Shown: positions 51,644-61,074 of the stretch, piece by piece
Layout of the letters: each line of letters opens with the position of its first letter
How positions within the stretch are numbered: position 1 is the first letter of the stretch
From: Rohdeia sp041398665
GTDB lineage: Bacteria > Planctomycetota > UBA1135 > GCA-002686595
DNA: 64,000 bases
Direction: 5' to 3'
Assembly (NCBI GenBank): GCA_041398665.1
Contig: JAWKUH010000008.1
Span: 103,536-167,535, forward strand
Program-made: the position numbers and the translations under genes
Notes under the pieces: model-generated
What the model saw: only the letters and a program-made list of their open reading frames with translations
Database searches by the model: none
Told to the model about the DNA's origin: nothing

Positions 51644-51878
51644 ACTGCGCTGCGAGAGCTGCACCATGCCGATCGAGTCGGGCCACTACTGCCGCCACTG
51701 CGCGGACGAGGGCGGCGCGCTGCGGTCCTTCGAGGAGACCTTCGAGCGCTTCAGGCAGTGGACCGCGAAGCGCGAGCCCGGACTCACGGAGGAGGAGTCG
51801 CGGGCCCGCGTCCTCGCGTTCATGGCCTCCGTGCCGGCCTGGCGCGACCATCCGGAGGTCGCGCGAGGGAAGTCCTGA
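51636..51878 (+). CDS. Small zinc-ribbon protein
   Basis: The 80-residue protein has C-E-S-C-T-M-P and Y-C-R-H-C-A-D, four Cys spaced as a putative zinc ribbon, followed by a helical part (F-E-E-T-F-E-R-F-R-Q-W). Such proteins are often found next to MarR/AraC regulators and are thought to bind metal or effectors. It overlaps the MarR gene. Confidence 0.8.
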   Translation: MTELRCESCTMPIESGHYCRHCADEGGALRSFEETFERFRQWTAKREPGLTEEESRARVLAFMASVPAWRDHPEVARGKS

Positions 51879-51989
51879 GCTCCGGCGCTCGGCTCGACAC
51901 CGAGCGTACGAGCACTCCCGAGACTTCCTCCCACGTCGTCCGTTGCGCGTTCGTACGTCTCGCCCGACCATGAGCGCGAGGCGACGACG

Positions 51990-52757
51990 ATGCGAGGACT
52001 CGAGGACAAGCGCGTGTTGGTGACCGGTGCCGCGAAGGGCATCGGTGAAGCCACGGTGGAGCGGTTCCTGGAGGAGGGCGCGCGCGTCGCGGTCGTCGAC
52101 CGCGACGCCGGCGCGCTCGACCGGCTCGCGTCGCGCCTGCCGGAGATCGCGCTCGCGGTCGACGGCGACGTCTCGAACCCCGCGGACGTGTGCGAGCTCT
52201 TCTCGCGGATCGACGAGCTGTGGAAGGGCATCGACGTCCTCGTCAACAACGCCGGCATCTCGATCCGGCGCCCGTTCCTCGAGACGACCGAGGAGGACCT
52301 GCGCCGCGTCGTCGACACGAATCTCGTCGGACTGTTCCGCGTCGCGCAGGAGGCGTCGCGGCGCATGCTGGCGCAGGGCTCGGGCGTCGTGCTCAACATG
52401 GGCTCGATGAACGGCGTCGTCGGTTGCCCGGAGTACGCGGGCTACAACGCGAGCAAGGCCGCGGTGATCGAACTCACGCGCACGATGGCGCTCGAACTCG
52501 CGCCGACCGTCCGCGTGGTCTGCGTCTGCCCCGGTGCGGTGCGGACGCCGATGCAGGAGGCGGAGTACACGCCGGAGATGTTCGCGCGGCTCGACTCGCG
52601 CATCCCGCTGCGCCGCCACGCGCAGCCGGCCGAGGTCGCCGCGCTGTTCGCGTTCCTCGCCTCGGACGAGGCGCCGTACTTCACGGGTCACCCCATCGTG
52701 TTCGACGGAGGCGAGTCCGCGGGCGGACTCGCGAGCCAGGCGGAGGACCCGTCGTGA
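51990..52757 (+). CDS. SDR-family oxidoreductase
   Basis: The 255-residue protein is a classical short-chain dehydrogenase. It has T-G-A-A-K-G-I-G at about 11-18, N-N-A-G-I-S, a catalytic Ser in N-M-G-S-M-N-G, and Y-A-G-Y-N-A-S-K as the Y-x-x-x-K. It uses NAD(P) to oxidise or reduce an alcohol or ketone. Its end overlaps the phosphopantetheinyl transferase gene by 4 nt (GTGA), hinting at a lipid or polyketide context. Confidence 0.92.
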   Translation: MRGLEDKRVLVTGAAKGIGEATVERFLEEGARVAVVDRDAGALDRLASRLPEIALAVDGDVSNPADVCELFSRIDELWKGIDVLVNNAGISIRRPFLETTEEDLRRVVDTNLVGLFRVAQEASRRMLAQGSGVVLNMGSMNGVVGCPEYAGYNASKAAVIELTRTMALELAPTVRVVCVCPGAVRTPMQEAEYTPEMFARLDSRIPLRRHAQPAEVAALFAFLASDEAPYFTGHPIVFDGGESAGGLASQAEDPS

Positions 52758-53404
52758 CCGTCGCGACCGGACTCGCGGAACGGCTGTTCGGAGCGAGCGC
52801 GGCGCAGGTGCGCTTCGCGTTCGAGCCCGTCGACGACGAGCCGCTGTTCGTGCACCCCGACGAGCGCCTCGCGGTCGCGCGCGCCGTCCCGAAGCGCCAG
52901 CGCGAGTACGCGACGGGTCGGCGCCTCGCGCACGCGCTGCTCGCCGAGTACGAGTCGCCCTTCGCGCCGCTGCTGTCCGGCGACGACCGCGCGCCGCTGT
53001 GGCCCGCGGGACTCACGGGCTCGATCAGCCACGGCGCGGGACACTGCGCCGTCGTCGTCGCGCGCACCACCGACGTGCGCGCGATCGGCGTCGACGTCGA
53101 GGACGCCGCGCCGCTCGAGGAACACCTCTGGACGAGCGTGCTCTCCGAACCCGAGCGCGACCGCCTGGTCGCCCACGGCCGCGACGCGGGCGCGGTCGCG
53201 AAGGTGTGCTTCTCGGCGAAGGAGGCCGTCTACAAGGCGATCGCGCGCGAGGTCGGCCGCGTGCTCGAGTTCCACGAGGTCGAGCTCGAGCTCGACATCG
53301 CCTGCCGTTCGTTCGTCGCGCGCCACGACCGCTTCGAGCTCGACGGCACCGTCGTGCGCGAGCGCGACTTCGTCGCGACGGCGGTCGTGCGCACGCGCGC
53401 CTGA
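52754..53404 (+). CDS. 4'-phosphopantetheinyl transferase (EntD/Sfp type)
   Basis: The GTG start overlapping the SDR stop gives 216 residues. The family motifs are G-S-I-S-H-G-A-G-H-C-A-V, I-G-V-D-V-E-D and F-S-A-K-E-A-V-Y-K-A, which bind CoA and Mg. The enzyme loads phosphopantetheine onto acyl- or peptidyl-carrier proteins. The length and layout match EntD more than AcpS. No carrier protein gene lies in the window. Confidence 0.9.
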   Translation: MTVATGLAERLFGASAAQVRFAFEPVDDEPLFVHPDERLAVARAVPKRQREYATGRRLAHALLAEYESPFAPLLSGDDRAPLWPAGLTGSISHGAGHCAVVVARTTDVRAIGVDVEDAAPLEEHLWTSVLSEPERDRLVAHGRDAGAVAKVCFSAKEAVYKAIAREVGRVLEFHEVELELDIACRSFVARHDRFELDGTVVRERDFVATAVVRTRA

Positions 53405-53414
53405 TCCACGGCGC

Positions 53415-53795
53415 TCAGTCCGCCGCGCGCGGACGCTCCGCCGTCACGACGGGCGCGAGCACGACCCAGACGAGGAACAGGCCCCACACGCGACCCGCCG
53501 TGAGGTCGTAGTCGGCGAGCAGGACGCTCCAGGGCTTCCCGGCGACGGCGCGGCCGAAGCCGAACTCGAACGCGACCGTCAGCAGCAGCCAGAGCAGCCC
53601 GACGCGCAGCGGCGAACGCGGCGGCCTGCGCCGCACGACGAAGCCGGCCCACGCTCCGAACACGACGGCGAGCATCGCGGTCGAGACCTGGTGCGCCGCG
53701 AGTTCGGGCAGCGCGTCGCGCAAGACCTCTTCGCGCAGCACGCCGTTCCCGATCGCGAGCGGTACGAACGCGAGCCAGGCGAGGACGTAGATCAT
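53415..53795 (-). CDS. Small integral membrane protein
   Basis: The 126-residue protein has four hydrophobic segments (about 1-17, 37-56, 66-82 and 103-118) and an E-F-G-F-G-R loop. It overlaps the upstream DJ-1/PfpI gene by 4 nt. I do not recognise a named family. It may be a small permease-like or signalling protein linked to that gene. Confidence 0.72.
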   Translation of the reverse strand: MIYVLAWLAFVPLAIGNGVLREEVLRDALPELAAHQVSTAMLAVVFGAWAGFVVRRRPPRSPLRVGLLWLLLTVAFEFGFGRAVAGKPWSVLLADYDLTAGRVWGLFLVWVVLAPVVTAERPRAAD

Positions 53796-54424
53796 CGCGC
53801 GCGCGGGTCCTCGTTCCAGTCGTACTCCATCTGTCGTGCCGTCGCGCGCGCGAGGTCGACGCTCTCGAGCCGCGCGACCAGGTGGAGGCTCGAGTCGATG
53901 CCCGCGGAGATCCCCGCCGACGTCTGGATCGCGCCCTCGTCGACCCAGCGCAGGTCGTCGACGACCTCCGTGTTCGGGAACGCCGCGCGGAGGTCGGCGA
54001 CGTCCTCCCAGTGCGTCGTCGCACGACGGCGGTCGAGGAGTCCGGCAGCTCCGAGCAGGAATGCGCCGGTGCACACCGCGGCGGTGACCTCCGTCGCGCG
54101 CGAACGCTCGGCGATCCACGCGATCGTGTCGGGCTTCGCCAGCTCGGCCGTCACGACGCCTCCGGGGACGACGAGGACGTCGACGTCGGGACAGCTCGCG
54201 AAGTCGTCGCTCGGGGTCACGACCAGACCGCCGCGTGCACGGACCGGGAGTCGGGTCGCGGCGACCGTGCGCACGTCGAACGGCGGCGGTCGGTCCGGCT
54301 CGATGCGCCGAGCGACGCGCGCAGCCGTCCAGAACACCTCGAAGGGACCGCCGAGGTCGAGCACCTCGACCTCGTCGAAGACGAACACGGCGACGGTGCG
54401 AGTGCGGCGTGCGGGACGCGACAT
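53792..54424 (-). CDS. DJ-1/PfpI-family protein
   Basis: The 210-residue protein has V-A-V-F-V-F-D-E-V-E-V-L-D-L-G-G-P-F-E-V at the start and the nucleophile elbow A-V-C-T-G-A-F-L-L-G-A-A-G-L-L. A H-W-E-D sequence follows, as in the GlxA/isonitrile-hydratase branch. There is no AraC domain. It could be a hydratase or glyoxalase-type enzyme; the substrate is unknown. Confidence 0.88.
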   Translation of the reverse strand: MSRPARRTRTVAVFVFDEVEVLDLGGPFEVFWTAARVARRIEPDRPPPFDVRTVAATRLPVRARGGLVVTPSDDFASCPDVDVLVVPGGVVTAELAKPDTIAWIAERSRATEVTAAVCTGAFLLGAAGLLDRRRATTHWEDVADLRAAFPNTEVVDDLRWVDEGAIQTSAGISAGIDSSLHLVARLESVDLARATARQMEYDWNEDPRAR

Positions 54425-54455
54425 GGCGCGGAGCGTAGCGCCCCTCCGGCCCGGC

Positions 54456-54650
54456 CTACCTCCCGACGCGCCCGTCGCCGTCGACGTCGTCGCCGAAACG
54501 CTCCTCGAGGCGCTCGACGACGCGGCGCAGCAGTTGGTTCGTCGCGTGCAGTCGTTGTTCGAGGTCCTCGACGCGGCGTTCGAGCGACGACGAACGGTCG
54601 TGCTGGTCGGAGATCTGGCTCTGTTGCAGGAGGTCCCAGAAGAAGCCCAT
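54456..54650 (-). CDS. Short coiled-coil protein
   Basis: The 64-residue protein starts M-G-F-F-W-D-L-L-Q-Q-S-Q-I-S and has a heptad-rich helix (R-V-E-D-L-E-Q-R-L). The layout suggests an N-terminal membrane-contact helix plus a coiled coil. I have no functional assignment. The coding frame is supported by codon bias. Confidence 0.55.
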   Translation of the reverse strand: MGFFWDLLQQSQISDQHDRSSSLERRVEDLEQRLHATNQLLRRVVERLEERFGDDVDGDGRVGR

Positions 54651-54834
54651 GGCGGTGCGGGTCGTCGGGGTCGTGGTCGGACGGAGAGGGGACGATCGAC
54701 TCGCACGGTACGACGACGTTCGTGCGCGCGCAGCGATCGTTCGATCCGAGCGATCTCGTGGACCGCCGCGGCGCGCGATCCGGTAGGGTCGGGACGGGCG
54801 GTCCCGACGCGGGCCGCCGAGGGAGGCATCCACC

Positions 54835-55047
54835 ATGGGAACCAGCGTGATCCCCGTCGCGACCGTGTTCGCGCTCGCCATCGGCATCCGGGAGATCCTC
54901 GTCGCCGTCGGCATCGTCGCGGCTGTCGTCGTCATCGCGATCTTCGTCTCCTCCCGCGGCAAGGCCACGGGCGGCGACGCGAAGGCGAGTCGCGAGTTCA
55001 GCAAGGGTGCGGAGGGCACGGGCGAGCGCGGCGGCGCCGACGACTGA
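54835..55047 (+). CDS. Small single-pass membrane protein
   Basis: The 70-residue protein has a hydrophobic segment at about 5-43 (I-L-V-A-V-G-I-V-A-A-V-V-V-I-A-I-F-V) and a polar Gly/Lys/Glu tail. GGGAGG lies a few bases before the ATG. The function is unknown. Confidence 0.55.
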   Translation: MGTSVIPVATVFALAIGIREILVAVGIVAAVVVIAIFVSSRGKATGGDAKASREFSKGAEGTGERGGADD

Positions 55048-55082
55048 CCCGTCCGAGTTCGTGACGCGAGGCGTCCGCGCAC

Positions 55083-56656
55083 TCAGCGCTGCACCGTGCG
55101 CATCGCGACGATCCACGCGCGCAGCCGTTCGCGCACGGCGTCGAGCGGCATCTCGAGCACGTCCTCGACGACCGCCGTCTTCTCCTCGCGTCCGCCGAAC
55201 CGGCCCGCGATCTCGAGCAGGTCGTCGCGTCGGCCCTCGAAGAGGTAGGCCGAGAAGGCGTAGCCCACCACGACGTCCTCCCAGGTCATCTGCTGCGTCG
55301 GGAACGTCAGCACGCGCGCGAACGACGCGATCGGTCGGTCGTCGGCGAGCAGCGGCAGCGCGAGTTCGAACCAACCGCCCGCCGAGAGCGGCGCGCGCTC
55401 CGTCCAGTCGAGTCCCTTCGACGACCCGTAGCGGTCCGTCGTGACCCAGAACGAGAGGTGCGTGCCGTACACCTTCGCCGTCAGGTAGTTGCACAGCGAC
55501 TGGTTGAGCCAACCGTGGCGCTGGTCGATGCCGTACACCTTGCGCAGGTACGCACCGACGGTCTGGAAGACGGCCCCGTCCACGCGTTGCGCGGTGTCGT
55601 AGCGCGACACGAACAACCGCCCGTCGATCCAGCACGAGCCGAGCTCGGCCAGCGCGGCCGCACCGCCCTCCGGCACGCCGGGGTGCCTCGAGAAGAACTC
55701 GAGTCGCCGGTCGGGATCCTCGATCACGACGACCGACGCGGGCCAGTGCGACGTCTCGCCGCCGAACGCGAGCGGGAGCCACAGGCGCGTCGCGAGGACC
55801 TGGTCGTGGATCTGGCGCGCCTCCGCCGCTCCGCCCGTCGAGACGACGGACAGCAGGTCGGAGCCGACGCGCGCACCGAACTCGAAGCCCGTCGCCGCGC
55901 TGTCGTCGTCGACGTCGCAGTCGCGCGTGGTCGGAAGCTCGGCGCGGATCGTCGCGAGCGCGGTGCGCGCCTCGAGGACGTGTCGCCGCGTCTCGAGCGC
56001 CTCGCGCATGACCCACGCGTGCGCCTCGTCGTCGTAGCTCCACCACGTGCGTTCGCGCCGCGGTCCGTCGTCGGGGTCGAGCAGCACGACCGGGGCGAGC
56101 GCGACGCGCAGGCGGTGCGCGTGCGCCGGAGCAGGTAGGTCTCGACGTCGCGCTCCTCCTCGTCGGGGAGGAACACGTCGTCGAGTCCGTCCTCGAACTC
56201 GGCGTCGTCGTCGTGCGACGAGCGTTCGACGAAGTACGGCGCGAAGGCGTCGTCGAGCGCGTCCTCGAAGCGGTCCGCCGCCTCCATGCGCGCCGCCGCG
56301 ATGCGCTGGACGAAGTCGTCGCTCGCCCGATCCGGCTCGACCTTCTTCGAGCGCTGCTGCCACTCGCCGCGGCGCTTGCGCTGGCCGAGTGCCTTGCGCG
56401 CCTCCTCGTGGTCCGGCTCGAGCGTGACGACGAGCTCGAAGAGCTGCGCCGCCGCGGAGTGCAGCTCGCCCTCGTCCGCGCGACGCGCCAGCACGAGCGC
56501 CTCCTCGAGCAGCTCGGCGTGGATCGCGCCGACGCGTTCGTCGAGCGCGTCGGGTCGCACGGCCTGCGGCGCCGCGTCCTCCTGGCCGCGGGTCGGAGCG
56601 GGAGCGGTGGGTGCGGCGGCGAGGACCGCGACGAGGACGGCGACGGCGAGCGACAT
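55083..56656 (-). pseudogene. Exported protein of unknown function, split by a frameshift
   Basis: The N-terminal ~175 codons (56656 down to about 56130) encode a signal peptide (M-S-L-A-V-A-V-L-V-A-V-L-A-A), TPR-like helices (A-A-Q-L-F-E-L-V-V-T-L-E-P) and an acidic stretch ending D-V-E-T-Y-L-L. The remaining ~345 codons, from H-R-L-R-V-A-L-A-P-V onward, lie in another frame. They look like a single domain with W-L-N-Q-S-L-C-N-Y-L-T-A and G-Y-A-F-S-A-Y-L. A single-base change near 56120-56135 would join them into about 520 residues. The cause is a sequencing error or a recent pseudogene. Confidence 0.65.
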
Positions 56657-56836
56657 GGGGTGGGGCGGGCGACGCGCCGCGATCGCCGCGGCGCGTCGGG
56701 CGACTAGCTCGCGCGGACGACGTGGTCGCACACCTCGCCCTCCGGCGCGGTGCGCGACCTCCCGACCGCCGCGATGCGACGTTCCCGCGCACGGGGGTGT
56801 GCGCGGACGTGGGCTTCGCCGACCGCGCGAGCGGAG

Positions 56837-57412
56837 TCAGCTGCGGCGCGCCTTCTTGGCGGTGCGCTTCGACTTCTTCGTCGAGGCCTTCCCGGCGGCC
56901 TTCGCCGCCTTCGTCGCGGTCGCGCGCTTCGCCGCGGGCTTCACGCTGCGGACCGGCGCCTTCGCGGCGGCCTTCTTCTTCGACTTCGTCGCCGCCTTCT
57001 TCGCGGCCTTCTTCACAGCGCGCTTCGTCGTCCGCTTGCGCGCGGCGCCCGACGGCTCGACCGCGACGATCTGCGGCGGCCGCGCGTGGCGCGGTTCGTA
57101 CACGCCGACCTCGCCGCCGCCGGGCAGCGTCAGCGTCGACAGCACGCCCCAGCCCTGGTCGTCGGGCTCGGTGCACGCGACGCCGAGGTCGCGCATCCGC
57201 GCGACGAACGCGCGGACGTCGTCGCACATGAAGTAGAGCTCGTGGCGCCCGTTCGACTCGGACGGGTGGCACGCGACCTCGGCCGGCGGCAGCGCGAAGA
57301 TCAGCCAACCGTGGCCGACGTCGACGTGGGGGAGACCGAGCACGTCGCGCAGGAACGCGCGGTCGAGTTCGGGGGAGGTCGAGTAGACGATGACGTGAGC
57401 GCCGTTGATCAT
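56837..57412 (-). CDS. VOC/glyoxalase-fold protein with a histone H1-like tail
   Basis: The 191-residue protein begins at M-I-N-G-A-H. Residues 1-115 are a VOC module (H-V-I-V-Y-S-T-S-P-E-L-D-R-A-F-L-R-D-V-L, W-L-I-F-A-L-P-P-A-E, H-E-L-Y-F-M-C-D-D-V). Residues 120-191 are a Lys/Ala-rich tail (K-K-A-A-K-K-A-A-T-K and similar) like bacterial H1-type DNA-binding tails. VOC domains bind metal and small molecules. The tail would bind DNA or other polyanions. The fusion is unusual. Confidence 0.82.
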   Translation of the reverse strand: MINGAHVIVYSTSPELDRAFLRDVLGLPHVDVGHGWLIFALPPAEVACHPSESNGRHELYFMCDDVRAFVARMRDLGVACTEPDDQGWGVLSTLTLPGGGEVGVYEPRHARPPQIVAVEPSGAARKRTTKRAVKKAAKKAATKSKKKAAAKAPVRSVKPAAKRATATKAAKAAGKASTKKSKRTAKKARRS

Positions 57413-57745
57413 GGCTCGGAAGCACCCTCGCTCCACGGGAGCGGGTCGGACCGGTTCGTCGCGACGGAGCGTCGCGCAGGCGAGAACGCTACGTCCGAGC
57501 GAACGCACGCGCCAGGGGGGCCGCGCACGACGCGGCGACGCCGCGGGAGCGCCGCCGTGCTCGAGGCGCGCTCGCTCGACTCCACGCCGGACGAACACGG
57601 CGGCTCCAGCCGTTCCACGACCGAACTTCCGACCGCGCGCGGACCGCTCGCGCCCGCGATCACCGCCGCACGGTTACCGTCGTCGGCGCGCTCGCCCGTC
57701 CGCCTCCGCCCTCTCGCTCCGTCCCGACCCCGTCACGACGTCGCC
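57413..57745. other. Intergenic region, no feature seen
   Basis: This 333-bp divergent region lies between the VOC gene and the β-propeller-like gene. It must hold both promoters. No box, repeat or small gene could be supported. Confidence 0.5.
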
Positions 57746-59548
57746 ATGAACAGCGCCCGACCGATCCTCCTCGCGACCCTCGTCTCCTCCGCCCTCGCCC
57801 TCCCCGCCGCGGCGCAGTGGTCGAACGACCCGACGTCGAACCTCGCGCTCGCCGACACGGCGAACGAGGAAGCGCAGCCCAAGCAGGCGCAGCGTCCGGG
57901 CGGCGGCTGCTACGTGAGTTGGTTCCACTCCGACCCGAGCGGCTCGCCGGCGTTCGGCTACGACGTCTACCTCCAACGCCTCGACGCGGACGGCAACGAG
58001 CTGTGGCCGCACGGCGGCGTGCTGGTCGCGGACCGCGGCTTCAGCTCGACGCAGGACTACGGGCTCGACGTGGACGCGAACGGCGACGCGCTCCTCACCT
58101 TCCGCGACGACCGGCTGGGCGGTGTGCAGATCACGGCGACGAAGGTCGACGCGAGCGGCAGCGAGGTGTGGGGAACGGGCGGCGTGCAGCTCACGAACAC
58201 GACGAACTTCCTCGCCGCGCCCAAGATCGCGGCGACGAGCGACGGTGCCGTCGTCGTCGCGTGGACCCAGGACAGCACGACGCACGTGCAGCGGCTCGAC
58301 GGCTCGACCGGGGCGGCGACCTGGGCGAACGACGTCGTGCTCACGCCGACGAGCGGCAACTACGGCGCGAGCGACCTGCACGCCTCGAACAACGGCAGCG
58401 TGATCCTCGCGCTCCAGAAGTCGGGCAGCTTCGCCGCGCCGCGTCACCTCCACGCGCAGAAGCTGAGCTCGACGGGCGCGCCGCTGTGGGGCGCGTCGCC
58501 GCTCGTGGTCTTCGACGGCGGCTCGCTGCAGTTCGGCAACTTCCCGACCTTCATCACCGACGGCGGTGCCGGCGCGGTGTTCGGCTGGTACACGTCGAGT
58601 CCGGCGCTCGAGTGCCGCGCCCAGCGCGTCACCGGCAACGGCACCGAGGTCTTCGCGCACAACGGCGTCGCCGCGTCGACGAACGCCGCGTTCGACCGCG
58701 TCGACCCGTGGGTCGGCTACGACCCGGCGACGCGCGCGGTCTACCTCGTCTACGAGGAGCTCAGCCTCTCGACCTCGGGCATCTCCGCCCAGAAGTTCGA
58801 CGTCGCCGGCGTGCGCCAGTGGACGAACAATGGCGTCGCGCTGGTCGGTCAGGACTCGGAGGAGCACACGAACGCGCGCGGCGTCCTGCGCGGAACCGAA
58901 CTGGCCGCGTTCTGGGTCGCGTCGCCGGGCTTCGGCCAGGACCGCGTGGAGAGCCTGCGCGTCGACACGAACGGAGCCGCGATCGGCAGCGTCCTCGGCG
59001 TCGCCACGGCGTCCACCGAGAAGTTCCGACTGTCGTCCGCGCTCGCGGCCGACGGCGACGCGGTCCTCGTGTGGCAGGACGGCGGATCGAGCGAGGACGT
59101 GCGCGCGCAGAACGTGACGGCGCACGGCACGCTCGGTCTCCCGCTCACCATCGACGGCGACACGCTCTCGCTGGCGACCGGCGGCACCCGGACGATGTCG
59201 ATCGACGGCGGACCGGACCGCGCGGGCTTCCTCTACTTCGTCGTCGGGACGACGGCGGGCACGAGCCCCGGCTTCGACCTCGGCTCGGTGCACGTGCCGC
59301 TGAGCGACGACGGCCCCGGCGGGTACCTCCTCTGGTCGATCTACAACTTCAACTCGGGTCTGTTGTCGAACTCGCTCGGACTGCTCGACGGAGCGGGGCA
59401 GGGAACGGCGACGTTCAACCTGCCGGCGGGAGCGAACGCGATGGTCGGCACCGTCGTGCACCACGCCGCGGGACTGTTCGACCTCGGCTCGGGCTTCGCG
59501 GTGCTCGAGACCATGACGAACCCCGTCGGGTTCGAGCTCGTGCCCTGA
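57746..59548 (+). CDS. Secreted β-propeller-like protein
   Basis: The 600-residue protein has a signal peptide (A-R-P-I-L-L-A-T-L-V-S-S-A-L-A-L-P-A-A-A-Q). Repeated blade-like units follow with L-D-A-D-G-N-E-L-W, V-D-A-S-G-S-E-V-W-G-T-G-G-V and L-S-S-T-G-A-P-L-W-G-A. The last ~130 residues again resemble the C-terminal domain of the two FG-GAP proteins (F-L-Y-F-V-V-G-T-T-A-G-T-S-P-G ... V-V-H-H-A). ATG 57746 is chosen for the signal peptide. It is probably a surface or secreted protein of unknown target. Confidence 0.83.
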   Translation: MNSARPILLATLVSSALALPAAAQWSNDPTSNLALADTANEEAQPKQAQRPGGGCYVSWFHSDPSGSPAFGYDVYLQRLDADGNELWPHGGVLVADRGFSSTQDYGLDVDANGDALLTFRDDRLGGVQITATKVDASGSEVWGTGGVQLTNTTNFLAAPKIAATSDGAVVVAWTQDSTTHVQRLDGSTGAATWANDVVLTPTSGNYGASDLHASNNGSVILALQKSGSFAAPRHLHAQKLSSTGAPLWGASPLVVFDGGSLQFGNFPTFITDGGAGAVFGWYTSSPALECRAQRVTGNGTEVFAHNGVAASTNAAFDRVDPWVGYDPATRAVYLVYEELSLSTSGISAQKFDVAGVRQWTNNGVALVGQDSEEHTNARGVLRGTELAAFWVASPGFGQDRVESLRVDTNGAAIGSVLGVATASTEKFRLSSALAADGDAVLVWQDGGSSEDVRAQNVTAHGTLGLPLTIDGDTLSLATGGTRTMSIDGGPDRAGFLYFVVGTTAGTSPGFDLGSVHVPLSDDGPGGYLLWSIYNFNSGLLSNSLGLLDGAGQGTATFNLPAGANAMVGTVVHHAAGLFDLGSGFAVLETMTNPVGFELVP

Positions 59549-59590
59549 CGCGGACGGCATCCGGTGCGCGGCGCGCCGGAACGGTCCCGA

Positions 59591-59644
59591 GAGGTCGGAG
59601 GGCCCTCCCCGAGGCAGTGCCGCGGGGAGGGCCTTCCGACGTCT
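59591..59644 (+). terminator. Long GC-rich hairpin after the β-propeller-like gene
   Basis: GTCGGAGGGCCCTCCCCG (59594-59611) pairs with CGGGGAGGGCCTTCCGAC (59623-59640), 16 of 18 positions, around an 11-nt loop. It separates this gene from the serine hydrolase. Confidence 0.7.
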
Positions 59645-59703
59645 CGGCCCGGTCGGCGCACGTCGTGCGGCACACTGACGGCGACCGGAACGGAGGAACC
59701 CCC

Positions 59704-60906
59704 ATGCCCACCCCCGCCCGCCGCGCGTCGACGCTCCTCGCCGTCGTCGCCGCCGCGCTGCCCCTCGCCTGCGGTGCGCCGCGCACCGACGCGACGAACG
59801 CGCCCGCGCTCACGCCTTGGCCCGAGCGCGCCTACGACGCGACCGAGCTCGAACTGCTCGCGCTCATGCACGAGCACCACGTGCCGGGGCTCGCCGCCGC
59901 GCTCGTGCACGACGGAGCGATCACGCGCTCCTACGCCCTGGGCTGGGCCGATGTCGAACGACGCGTCCCGGTCGAGCCCGACACGCTGTTCCAGCTCGCG
60001 TCGATCTCGAAGACCGTCACGGCGACGGTCGTCATGCAGCTCGTCGAGCGCGGCGCGATCGACCTCGACGCCGACGTCGGACGCTACCTGCCCTTCGCGC
60101 TGCGCCACCCCGTGCACCCCGACGTCCCGATCACGCCGCGCATGCTGCTCACGCACAGCTCGTCGATCCGCGACGACTGGGACGTGCTCGAGGGGACCTG
60201 GGTGCAGGACCGCGACTACCCGCTCACGCTCGCCGAGTCGATGGAGGCGTACTTCACGCCGAGCGGCCGCTTCTGGTCGCCCGAGGAGAACTTCGAGGAG
60301 TGGGCGCCGGGCGAGCGCACGGAGTACTGCAACGTCGCCTTCGCGCTGCTCGCGTACGTCGCGGAGCGCGCGGCGGGCGAGCCCTTCGAGACCCTCGTGC
60401 GCGAGCGCGTCCTCGAACCGCTCGACCTCGAGGGCGGCTTCCGACTGCACGAGGTCGACGTCGCGCGCGTGGCGAAGCCCTACGTGCTCGAGGAGGGCGA
60501 CCGGCTCGTCTCGCCGGGTCACCACGCCTACCTCGACTTCCCCTCGGGCACGCTGCGGCTCTCCGCGATCGACCTCGCGACGTTCCTGTGCGCGTACCAG
60601 TGCGGCGGCGAACTGCGCGGCGCGCGCATCCTCCGCCCCGACACCGTCGCGGCGATGCTGACCGTGCAGGACGCCGCGCTCGATCCCGACCAGGGACTCG
60701 CGTGGTACCGCAGCGACGCGCTCGACGACGCCGCGGGCGACCGCGGCGACGGCGACTGGTGGGGTCACGACGGCGGCGACCCCGGCGTCGCGACGCAGAT
60801 GCTGTGGGACCGCGACAGCGGCGACGGCGTCGTGCTGCTCGTGAACACGGAGCCGGAGGACTGGGCGATCGAGACGGCGTTGCTCGAGGCGCTGCTGCGC
60901 CGCTGA
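59704..60906 (+). CDS. Serine hydrolase, class C β-lactamase / esterase family lipoprotein
   Basis: The 400-residue protein has a lipoprotein signal with the lipobox L-P-L-A-C (Cys23). The S-x-x-K motif is S100-I-S-K103, the Y-x-N motif is Y-C-N in E-Y-C-N-V-A-F, and an H-x-G-like W-G-H-D-G-G closes the site. These place it in the β-lactamase/penicillin-binding-protein clan (AmpC, EstB, D-aminopeptidases). Most stand-alone members are esterases or peptidases rather than resistance enzymes. It should sit anchored in a membrane facing the periplasm. Confidence 0.88.
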   Translation: MPTPARRASTLLAVVAAALPLACGAPRTDATNAPALTPWPERAYDATELELLALMHEHHVPGLAAALVHDGAITRSYALGWADVERRVPVEPDTLFQLASISKTVTATVVMQLVERGAIDLDADVGRYLPFALRHPVHPDVPITPRMLLTHSSSIRDDWDVLEGTWVQDRDYPLTLAESMEAYFTPSGRFWSPEENFEEWAPGERTEYCNVAFALLAYVAERAAGEPFETLVRERVLEPLDLEGGFRLHEVDVARVAKPYVLEEGDRLVSPGHHAYLDFPSGTLRLSAIDLATFLCAYQCGGELRGARILRPDTVAAMLTVQDAALDPDQGLAWYRSDALDDAAGDRGDGDWWGHDGGDPGVATQMLWDRDSGDGVVLLVNTEPEDWAIETALLEALLRR

Positions 60907-61074
60907 ACGAGCGACGCCGCGGGGCGCCGGTGCGCACCCCGCGGAGCGCTCTCGGCGTTGCCCGCGACGAACGCCTCGCTCGGAACGGCGCGATCCGCGC
61001 GCAGCGTCTAGCTTCGGGAGGAGACCACCCTCCGGCCCGACGGCCGGTCCGCCCTCCTCGGAGAGACTCCTGCC

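Noticed and set aside
59704..60906. Calling the serine hydrolase an antibiotic-resistance β-lactamase
   Set aside because: The S-x-x-K/Y-x-N motifs are shared by esterases and peptidases. There is no linked regulator and it is a lipoprotein of generic type, so resistance cannot be claimed.
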